A stretch of DNA of 64,000 nt from Euborellia annulipes (Eukaryota; Arthropoda; Insecta; Dermaptera; Anisolabididae): NCBI GenBank assembly GCA_023213315.1, contig JAKCPI010013841.1, forward strand, positions 60,107-124,106, given 5' to 3'. Within the stretch, counting starts at the first letter, position 1, and every line of letters begins with the position of its first letter. The position numbers and the translations under genes were made by a program. Positions 23,683 to 34,833 of this stretch are shown here, piece after piece. Below the pieces are notes generated by a model, which made no database searches, was not told the origin of the DNA, and saw nothing but the letters and a program-made list of their open reading frames with translations.

Positions 23683-23771
23683 CCAAAGGTGTGCATCACC
23701 CCCTCTGTATGTTGCATCAATTAATCAGATTCTATTGTATATTTAAAATAAATAAATGTCTTCGCTCTTAC

Positions 23772-23825
23772 CTCTTTTTTCAGGGATAATATTTCAGCTC
23801 TCAGGTCAGCAAATTTTTTTAAAGA
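23772..23825 (-). CDS. Possible small exon
   Basis: 54 bp on the - strand, open in one frame (LKKFADLRAEILSLKKE), bounded by TTTTCCAG before and GTAAG after. It is on the same strand as the displaced lipid-transfer exons. Short, and identity is unknown; could be chance. Confidence 0.2.
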
Positions 23826-24264
23826 CTGGAAAACAAATTTTTATAAATTATTAAATCAATCTCTAGATACATCATTTTATCTTATATTTGGCTCTCGATC
23901 TTTATTATTTCTAGTTTTTCAAGTACCGGAAATTGCTCATTTTTTGGCACACGCATGTTATTCATCTTTAAACTCTTTCAGAACGGCTACGTTTCAGAAT
24001 AGACCAGTGAGATATAACAACCCGAGGGGGTTGGAACCGCGACCTATTATGCTGTACACTTACTGCCCCTTGTACTTCCAAGTATTTTCAAATATTTTCA
24101 AAGTGCTTCCAAAGTGGTTGGACGTCTACTTACAATCGTGGATCACCCCTCTCAACAACTTAACCACTATTAAGTCTAAAAGTACCTGGAGCTACCGAGC
24201 AGATGCTCGGCGACTTTTTGCTTCAGTTAAAAGTTATATATTAATATTATTTTTTTAATTTAAA

Positions 24265-24490
24265 ATTCTGATAATAACCACCCCGCACGGCACCCCACCC
24301 CTCCGGACCCCCACCCCCGCCGCCCATACCGCACCCGCACACCATACCCCCGTCTCGCACCCTGGACAACCACCCCCGTACCGCCCCGGCGCACCGCACC
24401 CCCGCTATGCCCCCTGGACCCCGAACCCGCCACTCCACCAACCCCGCACACCACCTCCTGCACCATAAACTCCCACCCCCAGTTTTTGCA
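24265..24490. repeat. C-rich block of repeat R-A type
   Basis: About 210 bp of CCCC-rich sequence on the + strand, ending in 'cccccagtttttgcatttct', the same junction seen inverted beside the G-rich block at 13.2 kb. It is the opposite-strand counterpart of that block. Confidence 0.6.
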
Positions 24491-24527
24491 TTTCTAATTT
24501 TCTAGTGGCCCACAGATTATGTATATA

Positions 24528-25314
24528 AGTTAAATTTGTCGTATTAGTTAATAAGTTTTTTTAAAAACTAATACAACAAATTCTTATGCGGTAGAGAAAA
24601 ATTGATGGTGATGCTTGGATAGGTTTGTTTCTTTAATTTTAGACTTTTTAGATCTAATTTAGGGTGTCAGATGTTGTAGGAGAATAAAAGTTTATTTAAT
24701 TTAATTTTATGTTTTAATGAAAAAAAGTCTTCTTTAAAGTAATTTACAATGTTTTAATGTTTATAATGTTTATAATGTTCGACACAGCACAGTTTGAATT
24801 TTTGGGCACGACACGATTGGAACTTGGAGAGAGGAGGTTTTTGTAAAGAGTATTTATGAGAAAAATAAAATATATAATTATACTGGGTTAGATGGAGGGT
24901 AGTACGGGTTTGACCGTTTAGTGTCACACGAAATGATGACAACCCAGGAGAACGAAGTGAAGTACGCGATGTTAAATACTACGGGTTTACCGTTCGGTTG
25001 GTCCACTCAATGTGACCAGTACTCACTAGTGTTCAGGCAGAGATTTCACTAATACTAATGAGGGAACTTATTAGAGTCCAGCCTCGTAGGAGACCTATTA
25101 GAGTCTGGCCTAGGAAGTACAGTTAGTCTCTGCACGAACCATTCTGAATTATGTGGCTGGAACAGCCCTTCTTATATGATTCTAGTATGCTGATACTGCA
25201 TAAGCTTGTAGATGAGCGGAGGACAGAGGAAGAGTGCAGCCTCACCGTGAGAAAGCGATTCAGCATTTTGCTAGTGGCTACGGGGGGAAGTGGAAGAAAT
25301 GGGAATCTTTAACT
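24528..25314 (-). repeat. Element A 3' LTR
   Basis: On the - strand begins AGTTAAAGATTCCCATTTC at 25,314, directly after the polypurine tract (GGGAGGGAGG, about 25,315-25,325). AGTTA at the LTR start is typical of errantiviruses. It shares the blocks 'tagatgagcggaggacagag' and 'tactgcataag' with the 5' LTR at 32.1-32.9 kb. Confidence 0.75.
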
Positions 25315-25329
25315 CCTCCCTCCCTAAAA

Positions 25330-26290
25330 TTGAGCTTCCGCGGGTAAATTTTGTTGCTGAAGCTCAACCTCAGTAGGTTGATCTATATTTTTAGGGAACC
25401 GAAATATTTTAAACTTTTTATATTTATTTATTAAATATATCGTTATAAGAAAAGTTAAAAGAGTTAATATGACTATCAAAAATGTATTAATCAAATTTTT
25501 TACGGTACTGGGATACCAGTCTATGTTTTTTATTTCGTTTCCCTTTACAATTTTTATCTCTATGTCCTTTAGTGAATTAATCTTTATTTCTTTATTTCTT
25601 TATTATTTATTATTAATTATTAGCATCTTTTATTTTTTATTATTAGCATCTTTCATTTTATTTAATTATTAGCATCTTTTATTTCATTTAATTATTAGCA
25701 TCTTTTATTTCCAATTTTCAAGTATCTGTGTGTGTCTTTACAATTTATTTTAATTTTATTTTAAATCAATATACGGACAAAACTGTCCTTATACAGTAAG
25801 ATATTATTATTATTTCATTTTATTTTTTATTATTTTATTATGTACTACATTTAATTTTATACTATTGGTATTTTAACAATTTTTTGAATATGAGGTAATT
25901 TTAGAATATTGGCATAAGTTATTATTCTTTTATAAACTTAAACACTTTAATTTGTCACTTGTTTCACTTTTTTCACTTTCACTTTTTTCACTTTTACAAT
26001 AGATGTTTTTGTTTAGATACATACAATCTTTTTATTCTAGAATTATTTATTATCATATGTAAATCATATTATTATTATTATTAAAATGGCTGATTTATTA
26101 GGAATTCATTAATTTATAATTTTTGGTCAATATTTTTTTTTTTTATAAATGGGTAATGCCTAAATTCTAACTTCTAATTTCTAATTACTAATTTCTAGTT
26201 TCTAAAGTCTAATTAGTTTATCGACTTCTCGGTCGGTAGCTTAAATACCTAATTAGTTTATCGACTTCTCGGTCGGTACCTAAAATCTAA
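25330..26290 (-). other. Element A region between macro domain and 3' LTR
   Basis: A/T-rich, where element B has env. No env motif (RxKR cleavage site, fusion peptide, membrane anchor) was recognised. A three-unit tandem repeat of about 40 bp ('gtttatcgacttctcggtcg') lies at 26,211-26,315 and overlaps the end of the macro ORF. Confidence 0.5.
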
Positions 26291-26740
26291 TTAGTTTAAC
26301 GACTTCTCGGTCGTATAAACGGTTATATTAATTTTTGAATTTTTAAAAATGTTTTCTATAGCTAGAGAAACATCTTCCCATTTAAGTTGGTCCAATCCAC
26401 AACCTATGCGGGGAATAGCTAAATTTTTTACTTTATTTTCTATACAATGTTTTTTTAAGAGATAGAGTGAATATTTCAAATTTTCGAATGTTGGTTTATC
26501 TTGACTAAATTTTTTCGTTACCAAATAATAAATGAATCTGTTATTATCTTTCAAGACGGCAATACTGCCTAATTCAATATTTGCTTTTTTGAATTTGTCT
26601 ACATTTTTAAATCTATTTCTGAATTCTACGGCTATTCCTGCGCTCATTTTAAAGTCAGCAGCGACACAATGGGCTAGGGAATAGTTTTTTGGTGCTTCGA
26701 ATAGGTTACCTTGTTTTAGAGTGATAATTCTATTAAGGTT
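26291..26740 (-). pseudogene. Macro domain, TARG1/OARD1-like, element A
   Basis: The - strand frame is open through the whole domain: QGNLFEAP at the start, YSLAHCVAADF, GIAVEF, FIYYLVTKKFSQDKP, PRIGCGLDQLKWE and ITVYT at the end. The order and spacing match the TARG1/OARD1 class of macro domains, which bind ADP-ribose and remove it from glutamate side chains. The catalytic Lys (VTKK) and Asp (GCGLD) are retained. It follows the integrase frame at 26,778 after a break in an A run, so in the intact ancestor it was probably the C-terminus of Pol, as in element B. The annotated Met at 26,647 is internal. Confidence 0.85.
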
Positions 26741-26777
26741 AGCCGAATGAGTGGAGGGGGCTAGTTTCCTAGGTCTT

Positions 26778-28010
26778 CTAATGTTTGATAAATGAATTTT
26801 TTTCTGTTTTCTGAGGGGTTTGTTGAATAATTTTGCCTGTCTTTAAATCTGAATTTATTTCTTTCAAAGTTTCTGGTTTGAATTTATCTTTTGTTTTGAT
26901 GCATTTTTGTTTGTTCTGAATGTATATTTTCGCGGGTATAGCCGGTAATTTTTCGCACTTTTTATTATGAGTTGAAATGTATTTTTCTTTATTCGAAACC
27001 AATTTTTCGCGGATTTTATCGTAGAGTAATTTTGTATTTTCCTTATGCATTTTTATATAATCCGAATATTCGATTGACTCTGTTGAAGTTTCAAGCGGTG
27101 TTTCGCTGTCTATATGACCGCTTTTTAGTTCGAATGGGCTGAATTTTGTGGCCGAATGTTTAGTATTATTGTAGGCTATCAAGGCATAGAGTACTTTATT
27201 TAAAATAGATAGATTTTTGAAGTTTTTTCTGTTATTAAAAATTCTAATGTGCTCAATAAGAGTTGAGTGGAAGCGTTCAACAACTCCATTGGATTCTGGG
27301 TGTTGCGATGAAGTAAAGTGGATATCGATTTTGTGGAGTTTGAGGAACTCCTGGAGAATACTATTTTTAAATTCTCCGCCGTTATCTGTTATGATTAATT
27401 TTGGTATATTATTGTTCGAGATGTAGTTTAACAGGTTTTCGACAATTTCTATTGGTTGCAAAGAATTTAGTGGATATGCTTGAGCGAATTTTGAAAAGGA
27501 ATCTATTATAGTAAGGAATTTTTGTTTCTCGAGAGTAAGAGTGTCTAAATGGATTATTTCGAAAGGTTTTTGCGCGGTGGGAGTTAAATTTAATTCGAGT
27601 TTGAGAGGGTGCCTGTCATATTTTGACCTCTGGCAGGTATCACAATTATTTATATAATTTGTAATATCTTCTCTTTGCTTTGGCCAAAAGTATTGAGTTT
27701 TTAGTTTATCATGGGTTTCTTGAATTCCTCTATGATTTGTTTTGCCTTCATGATAGTTTAATATAATCTCGGTCCTTTCCTCAGGATCCTCGATATCTTT
27801 TAAAATTTTATTAGTTTTAAATAAATTTAGTTCTTTTATATTAAAATGTTTAAGGATAATTTTTTCTATTTGTTCTAATGTGGTTGGGTCTGAATGAATA
27901 TAATAGTTGGGGCCAGGTACGATGTACTCTTTAATGAATTTTATAAGGTCTTTTTCGAAATTTTGTATTGATAAATTTACTATGAACCTTTGAAATTTTT
28001 GTTCGAACAT
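26778..28010 (-). pseudogene. Integrase region of Pol, element A
   Basis: Contains the HHCC zinc-binding pattern (HEGKTNHRGI ... CDTC) and the DD35E catalytic core with HLDTLTL, ITDNGGEF and PESNGVVERFHS, then a basic tail. All three acidic residues are visible. The frame is open for 410 residues and ends at a break in an A run before the macro domain. Upstream the frame is interrupted around 28,011-28,460. Confidence 0.85.
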
Positions 28011-28462
28011 TTTCTTTATAATTATTGACGTGGCTGGGTCTTGAAAGGGTTTAATAACAATTTGATTTAAAAAGTGGTTAATCGGTTTTTCTATTAATTT
28101 TATTATGTTTGTATTTCCTGATTCTTGTATAATTTCATTCTGTGGAGGGTTATCTGCAAATTTCCTTCTAAGTTTTCTAATGCCTCTAGGTCAAGGGTTT
28201 TGGGGGTTCTGGTCTGTCTATTGAGTCATTAATTAGATTTTCTGGGTTAGTTTCGAAAGTTGTAGTAGAGGTAGTGGGTAGATTTAAAGTCTGTGAATCA
28301 TTAATTTCTTTTTCTAAATTTGCAATTTCTTCTGGGTTAATGGGAGTGTTAAAATTTTTTGGATCGTTTAACCACTCGTAGAAGTCAATGGTTTTCCTGA
28401 CATTCACATTGATTTCCGCCGGGTTTCTAGACAGGGAATCAGCTACATAATTTGATGTGCCT

Positions 28463-29840
28463 TTAATATAATTTATGTCGAAATGTGAATTCGCTTAATT
28501 TAGTTCTCCATCTAATGAATTTTGAATTTGGATCCTTCATATTGAACAACCACTGTAAAGGTTTGTGATCGCTAAATATGTTAATTTTACGTCCGAATAA
28601 GTGTGGGCGAAAATATTTCGTGGCAAATACTATAGCTAGAAGCTCCTTTTCAATCGGACTATAATTTTGTTCCGCATTGTTGAGGGTTCTACTAGCGTAT
28701 GCTATTGGCTTGTCTTGACCCATTGGTCCTTGAGACAACACAGCACCTATCGCGTAATTTGATGCGTCTGTTGTTAAGTTAAATGGCTTAGTATAGTCTG
28801 GGTATTGCAAAAGTGGTTCGTTGGTTAGTAGTGTTTTACAATATTCAAAACAATTTTTGTACTCCGGGTCCAAAACGTTAATTTTTGCGTTTTTCTTTAA
28901 TAATTTGGTCATTGGCTTAGTAATTTCGGCGAATTTAGTGATGAACTTCCGGTAGTATCCTAGTAGACCTAAGAAACTTTTAATTTGTTTGGCCGTAGTC
29001 GGAATTGGAAAATTTTGTATTGCTATAATTTTATCTGGATTGGGTCTTACTCCTTCTGGAGTCACGATATGACCTAAGAAAGATACCTCTTTTCTTAAAA
29101 ATTCACATTTGTCAAGTTGAATTTTGAAAGTTTGCTCTTGCGAGCCTATTGAAAACTAGCGTTAATCTTTCTACATGTTCTTGTAGACCGTTGGAGAAAA
29201 TTATTATATCGTCTAAGTAGACGAGACAAATTTTATTCAACAAGCCCTCTAAGAATGTCATCCATAGCACGTTGAAAGGTGCTTGGAGAGTTTTTTAATC
29301 CAAAAGGCATTCTACGGTATTGGTAATGGCCATGTTCCGTATTAAATGCGGTTTTCTCTTTGTCGGCTGGATTCATCTCTATTTGGTGAAATCCACTTGC
29401 CAAGTCTAGGGTCGAAAAATAATTACTGTTTCCTAACTTGTTTAAAATGTTATCTATATTGGGTATCGGATATTTATCATCTATGGTTTTTTCGTTTAAT
29501 TTACGAAAATCCGTTACTAATCGCCATTTAGTTTTTCCCGATGCATCTGGTTTTTTTGCTACAATCCATAATGGGGAGCTCCAGGGTGAATAGGAGGGTT
29601 CTATAATATTTTGATTTAGGAGGTTCGCGACTTGCTCTTCTACCTCTTTACGGTGAATTTCAGGTAGTTTAAACTGTTTTGTGTAAATAGGGATATCGTC
29701 CTTAGTCCTGATGAAATGTTTTATTTGGTTAGTAAAAGTTAGAGGTTCACCTTCATGATAAATTATGTTAGGGAATTTTTCTATTACTTTAGTAATTTCA
29801 GCTAATTTCTTCTTTATTTAAATGATCGAATCTGAAATTT
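28463..29840 (-). pseudogene. Reverse transcriptase and RNase H of Pol, element A
   Basis: 28,463-29,065 is open and covers the RT connection and RNase H ([38 protein letters not shown]). The polymerase core upstream is in more than one frame; VYLDDIII (YxDD motif) is readable near 29,205-29,235. At least two frame breaks are present, one next to a T/A run near 29,100-29,150. Confidence 0.8.
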
Positions 29841-29946
29841 TGAAAAGTCGATATTTAAGTTATTAATTGAATTGTTCTTGGACTTGATATTAAGATAGTG
29901 AATTTTGAAATTTCTTTTGGGGGTTATTAGAATATCATTCTCAAAA

Positions 29947-30282
29947 TCAAATTTTGCCTTTAAGTAAACGAATATTATCTAAGCCAAGTAAGATATCGAA
30001 TTTAGAATGGAAATTATATAAGTGAAATTTTAGGGGAATATGTGTATGAAATATTTCAAAAAAGGGTCTTTTGATCGCGAAATTTTGGATACTAGATCCG
30101 TGAGCGGAAGTTACTTTAACATAACTAGGGAAAATAAATTTAGAAAATAATTTTTTAGCTAGATCGGGGGTAATGAAAGAGTTAGTACTCCCGGTATCTA
30201 TGAAAATTTTCCTTTTTAACTGTGGGTGAACAATGAAGGGTAGCTCTGGAAGTGGGTCTTTTTGAATGAAGGGGTGGAACAC
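29947..30282 (-). pseudogene. Retropepsin-like protease, element A
   Basis: FIDTGSTNSFI contains the active-site DTG of retroviral-type aspartic proteases, with HPQLKRK before it and LLGLDNIRLL (flap/second part) after. Separated from gag and RT by frame breaks. Confidence 0.8.
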
Positions 30283-30339
30283 TAGAATTCGTTAGTTGTC
30301 TGGTGTCTGTAGGTCTGAGAGTTTGTTCTGTGGGGTAGG

Positions 30340-31230
30340 TTATTTGTGGAAGTATTGGTTGAATGTCCGGGGGCTGCTCGAGGCTTCTATTTCTAAAAAA
30401 TTCTGATCTAACTCATTTGTATTATAATTGTTGCTTCTTCTAATGGGGGTCGAATTAATAACGTTTTGTAAGTGGTTTCTTTGTTGCGGTGGAGTTCTAT
30501 TTCTTTGTATGAAAGGTCTTTGTTGAAAATTAGGTCGTGGGGTAAAATTTTGGTTGTTTTGAGGGGTGAAATTTCGTGGTGTAAAATTCTGAGGGGTAAA
30601 ATTTCGAGGTGTAAAACTTTGATTGTGTTGGGGTGTGGAGTTTCGTGGTGTAAAACTTATATAATTTGTGTTTCTGTTTTCTACTGCAAATGTATTATTT
30701 AGGAGGCTTAGCGCTTCCTCTAATGTTTTTGGATCTTTCGTTCTAATCATTTTACCGATTTCATCTTTTAGACCAAAAAGAAAACTTTTTAGAGCTATTT
30801 CCTTAGCAAAATTTTGTAGTTGTAAATTATTTTGTTTATGAATTAATATGTAGTTAGTTAATAGATTTAAATATTGTTGAATTTTTTTGTAGAAGTCTAA
30901 AGGGGTTTCTGAGAATTGTTTTAGATGGGTAATTTGGTAGACTAACGTGGAGTCGTCACGTTTATCCCCGTAAGCTGATAGTAAAAAATTTTTTAGGTCC
31001 TCCCAAATATTAATATTTTGTGTAGAAAGGTAAATAGCTGCCTCTCCCTGAATTTTGGACTTGATTTTACTCATTAGGTACATTTTATCAGTGTTCGAGA
31101 CTGTTTCCGTATGAAATAGATTAATTAATTTTTCAGACTCGTGAATAAAGTTAGTTAGACTATCATTCTTTCCATCGAAAATTGGAATTACCTCGCTAAA
31201 TTCTTTAATTTCTAGAATTTTGGATGCCAT
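30340..31230 (-). CDS. Gag-like protein, element A
   Basis: 296 residues. The N-terminal two thirds are helical (capsid-like) and align with element B Gag (TNFIHESEKLINLF, YGDKRDDSTLVYQ, FLFGLKD). The C-terminal part is a low-complexity basic array of FTPR/FTPQ units in place of the usual CCHC zinc knuckle. The start Met is preceded by an A-rich leader. The ORF is intact but the following pol is broken. Confidence 0.75.
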   Translation of the reverse strand: MASKILEIKEFSEVIPIFDGKNDSLTNFIHESEKLINLFHTETVSNTDKMYLMSKIKSKIQGEAAIYLSTQNINIWEDLKNFLLSAYGDKRDDSTLVYQITHLKQFSETPLDFYKKIQQYLNLLTNYILIHKQNNLQLQNFAKEIALKSFLFGLKDEIGKMIRTKDPKTLEEALSLLNNTFAVENRNTNYISFTPRNSTPQHNQSFTPRNFTPQNFTPRNFTPQNNQNFTPRPNFQQRPFIQRNRTPPQQRNHLQNVINSTPIRRSNNYNTNELDQNFLEIEASSSPRTFNQYFHK

Positions 31231-32066
31231 TGTAAAAATTTTAATATAACCAATAACTTAAATTAAATATATAAAGTTTTTGTGTTTATTAAATTTTTTT
31301 TGTTTTTTTATTCTGTGAAATATTCAGGAAATTCTTCTCCGAAAATCATTAAAAATTTATTCTTTAACCTAATTTGTTTTTGGTGTTTTCTAATATTTGT
31401 TATGATTTTATTAAAATAGTGGTTTATTTGTTTATGGTATTTACGGTTTCCTGAAGTTTTCATAGATAAAATTATTTCTATTAAAATATTAAGCTTAAGA
31501 CTATTTAAAAAAAAATATAAGAGTGTATGAGTGTATGAGCAATGTTTCTTTTTCTTATTTGTTTCGCTTGCTTAGTTACGTTACAGTTTATTTATTTATT
31601 TGTTTAGTTACGTTACAGTTTATTTATTTATTTGTTTGTTTATTTATTTATTTAGTATTCATTTATTTATTTTATTTAGTATTTGTTTAGTATTTATTTA
31701 TTTGTTTATTTGTTTATTTATTTATTTAGTATTTATTTATTTCATTTATTTACTTTAATTTATTATTTATTATAAACTTTCATTAATGGTACAAAATTAT
31801 TATTATTATCTTTTAGAATTAGTTCAAGTTCAAGGTTGATTTTACTCACAGTAGATGACAAAACATTCTTGATGTGAGTGTGTGCGTTTCTAGGTCGTTC
31901 AGCTGCCGTAATCCGATATTTTTGTTTTCTTTCTTCGGTCTTGGGTGATGTCACTGATTAGTCACTTCACTTGCACTTTGAATGAATGGAAAATGTTTTA
32001 AATGTTTTTAATTAATTTTGTTCTTTCTCTGGGCGCCACTCCGAAAACTCGCTTTTACCAGTTTCT

Positions 32067-32088
32067 GGTCCCTAGTTCGATGGTGCCA
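32067..32088 (-). promoter_or_regulatory. Primer-binding site, element A
   Basis: TGGCACCATCGAACTAGG on the - strand lies just inside the 5' LTR. Its complement ends in ...GGTGCCA, as expected for a tRNA 3' end. The tRNA identity was not assigned. Confidence 0.6.
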
Positions 32089-32880
32089 ATTATGTTCCCG
32101 ACCTTTGTAATCGCTTTTTTAAAAAGGAAAGGAGACACGTGTGCGGTAGAGCTTTTTTTGGGAATTTGGCAAGGATAGCTTTTAATTTTGTTTATTAGAC
32201 TTTTGGATCTAATAAGGGAGCGGAGTTTTAGGAGATTTATTTATTTAGGAAAGTTTTTATTTTAAAATTGTTTATTAAAAGTTAATTACAAATGTTTATT
32301 ATATTAATGAACGAAAGTACATGGATTTATCGACACTGTTTATGTTTAGGGCACACTTGCTTGAATCTTGGACGAATGAAAGTTTATTGAATTTCCTTAA
32401 ATCTAATACTGGGTTTGGATGTTAAATACTGCGGATCAACCGCTCGGGGTCCCTCAAGTTTGGAGACTAAACCCAGGAGAATTTCGTGTAGTACGGATGT
32501 TGGGTGGTACGGATTTACCGTTTCGTTGGTCACTATAGTGTGACCAGTACTCACGTAACTGGAGGGCAGAGATTCGCGCTTAGAGGAAACTTGGGTCCTA
32601 GGAGGCCGAGTTGTCTAGAAGTTTGAACACAGAAACTCGTCTCTAGTATTCGTACCTTCTAGACAATTCTAAGGCAAGAGGTCCAATCGGACAGCCCGCC
32701 CAGGCAATTCTGACTTGGGAGGCTGTGATAGCCCTTTTTATATGGTTCTCCAGTTGCTGATACTGCATAAGTTTGTAGATGAGCGGAGGACAGAGGAAGA
32801 TTGCTTCAGGCAGCGTGAGAAAGCAATTCAGCATTTTGCTAGTAGCTACAGGGGGAAGTGGAAGAAATGGGAATCTTTAA

Positions 32881-32882
<2 letters not shown>
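32089..32882 (-). repeat. Element A 5' LTR
   Basis: The - strand starts AGTTAAAGATTCCC at 32,882, next to a (TA)n tract. Homologous to the 3' LTR but with many substitutions and indels, and with a different sequence at the PBS side. The divergence indicates an old insertion or recombination between related elements. Confidence 0.75.
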
Positions 32883-32949
<67 letters not shown>

Positions 32950-32954
32950 ATATA
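32883..32954. repeat. (TA)n microsatellite
   Basis: About 70 bp of alternating TA between elements A and B. Both elements have tata target duplications from this tract. Confidence 0.95.
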
Positions 32955-33279
32955 AAATATGATTTCGAGGTTTGAAATCGGGGTTTTTAAAAAGATTTGA
33001 AAGTCTTTTTAAATATATTTTATTTGTTTTAATTACAAGATTTTAGTTTACAATATTGGAAAGGTGTTTTTATTTTTTGTTACTTGAAGGAAACACTTTA
33101 GTATATAAAACCTTCCGGGACAATTTTGGGTGAGGCTCGGGCAAGTCTAGGGCTCGTGCCAGCTGTCGGCAAAATGACCTCGAGAGCGGTGCTCTCAGGG
33201 GTTTTATACAGTTTTCCGTGCTGGAGCAGCAAGCCAAGTAGAGAAGGGGGCTGACCCAGCCGTCCTTGACATTATAACT
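32955..33279 (-). repeat. Element B 3' LTR
   Basis: The - strand starts AGTTATAATGTC immediately after the polypurine tract (AAAGGGTGGAGG, about 33,280-33,291) and ends CATATTT. Near-identical to 39,850-40,173. Confidence 0.9.
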
Positions 33280-33289
33280 CCTCCACCCT

Positions 33290-34387
33290 TTAAAAATCAA
33301 GCCGAGGGTTGCCAGAGGTTTGGACAACTGAGGCTTGGTTATTATCTAAAGTGTTTCCAATTGTCCTACGTCTAATTACAATTTTTCGTACAAATTTTGG
33401 ATTGAATACAATTAAAATTACACTTATTATTACTATTATTATAATTATTATTATTATTAAAATACAATTAATAGTAGTGTTTGAAAACCAGGTCTTTTTA
33501 TTCGAGTAAATTTCGTCTAGGTTATTTTTATTTATTTCAATTTTATGTAAGTCGATTTTTTTTTTTTAGGAATGGCAATTTCCTCGAACTTGGTTTTAAA
33601 TGTCAACACTTTCTTATTGTTAATTTCACAGTTATTACTTTTAATTTTATAAGTTCCTTTTTTTTTTAAATATTTGCTTAGACCGTTACATTTTATTAAA
33701 ACTTCGTTGTCTTTCATCGATATTATTGCTTCATGCAAAACATTCATACTACAGGAAGTTAAGGATGTTTCGATGTTATTTATAGAATTTAATTGAGAGT
33801 TTATAGTGATCGAAAGTTGGGGGAGAGTATTCAAGAGATTTTGGGGATAATTTTTTCAGATTAAAATTAGTTTTTTCCATTTGTTTATTAAGTTATTTAG
33901 TAACATTATTGAAAGTTTTTATAATAATTTTATTTTGGTTTTGTAGTTTAAGTTGGTTTCTATCTAGGTTTTCTAAAATGTGATCGTAACGCAATTTATC
34001 ATTGTTGTCTAAGTTGCCTGTAATTACTTTAATTATTGAGCCTAGACCATTCATGATTCCTCTTTTAATTCTGGTTTGTTTATTTAAATTTAATAATTTG
34101 GTGTTTAAGGATTTTAAATTTATTTCCAAAAGGTTAAGAAATGAGATATGGGTTTCGTTAAACTGAGTGGATGCTTCTTTTAATTTGAGATAACTGGCTT
34201 GAAGGTTTTGATATTCGAAGTGAATTAAGTTTAGGTTATAGTAAAAGTGTACGTAATTGTATTCGTCAAACAGTCGTGTTTTAATAAATTGTATGGCTTG
34301 GTAGCCGGTTTGAGAAATGTCGTCAATTTGTCCGTTGGTTGTCGAAAGGGCGAGTAGCGACAATAGAAGTAAACTATTCCTGTAACA
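33290..34387 (-). pseudogene. Env-like fusion glycoprotein, element B (broken)
   Basis: The region starts just after an acceptor-like TTACAG at about 34,380, so env was probably made from a spliced RNA. The start encodes a hydrophobic leader (LLLLSLLALS). The first open piece, 33,893-34,363, has the furin-type site RIKRG followed by the glycine-rich fusion-peptide pattern IMNGLGSIIKVITG, as in baculovirus F-like insect env proteins. The second piece, 33,532-33,834, lies in another frame. The last part has a strong Ile-rich membrane anchor near 33,410-33,480 and a short basic tail ending at 33,290. Visible breaks: one in-frame TAA near 33,890, and frame changes in a C run near 33,850 and a long A run near 33,555. 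Not intact as sequenced. Confidence 0.8.
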
Positions 34388-34407
34388 GTTTCACATTTTT
34401 AATATTT

Positions 34408-34833
34408 TTATAAGGTATATACTAAAATATTTATTGGGGTGTTTTCAAATGTTTTTTCAATCATTAACGCAACGGTATTCCAGTCTAATTGATCCAACCC
34501 GCAACCTATTTTAGGAACGGCTACGTTTCTCACGTTAAATTTTTGACAGTGGTTTCTTAATAGTTTGAGTGAGTTCTCTAAAGTTTCTAATTTGGGTTTA
34601 TCTATACTGAGTTTTTTAGTTATCAGACAATAAATGAATCTCTGTTTATCTCTAACAACAACTAATCCTCCTTTATCTAAATTTCGGGGTTCTAAGGTGG
34701 TTAGGTTTTTAAATTTATTTTTAAAATCGACTGCAATACCTTTGTCCATTCTAAAATCAGACGCGACACAGTGGGCTAGAGAATAGTCCTCGGGGGCATC
34801 AAACAAATTTCCTTTTACGATTGTTAAATTGTT
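34408..34833 (-). other. Macro domain at the Pol C-terminus, element B
   Basis: Residues about 1,495-1,635 of the Gag-Pol ORF. Visible landmarks: VKGNLFDAPEDYSLAHCV, MDKGIAVDF, RFIYCLITKKLSIDKP, VPKIGCGLDQLDW and INILVYTL at the end. The match to TARG1/OARD1 is end to end, including the Lys of ITKK and the Asp of GCGLD that form the hydrolase active site. It is fused in frame after the integrase tail (IHLSNIRRP, HYNLRPRP). Inferred role: reversing host ADP-ribosylation or binding ADP-ribosylated targets. Confidence 0.9.

Larger units (their letters stand above)
24528..32882 (-). mobile_element. Errantivirus-like LTR retroelement A (degraded)
   Basis: Both ends are related LTRs, with tata flanks at 24,524-24,527 and from 32,883. 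Internal order on the - strand: PBS, gag, protease, RT, RNase H, integrase, macro domain, an A/T-rich stretch without recognisable env, and PPT. All coding parts carry frame breaks and the two LTRs are clearly diverged, so this is an old copy related to element B. Left and right LTR sequences share the U3-side block strongly but little at the other end. Confidence 0.85.

Noticed and set aside
24247..24466. Two overlapping Gly/Arg-rich frames
   Set aside because: Translation of the C-rich block; composition only.
32715..32975. Open frame with a Tyr-Ile repeat tail
   Set aside because: Runs through the (TA)n microsatellite and an LTR; not a protein gene.
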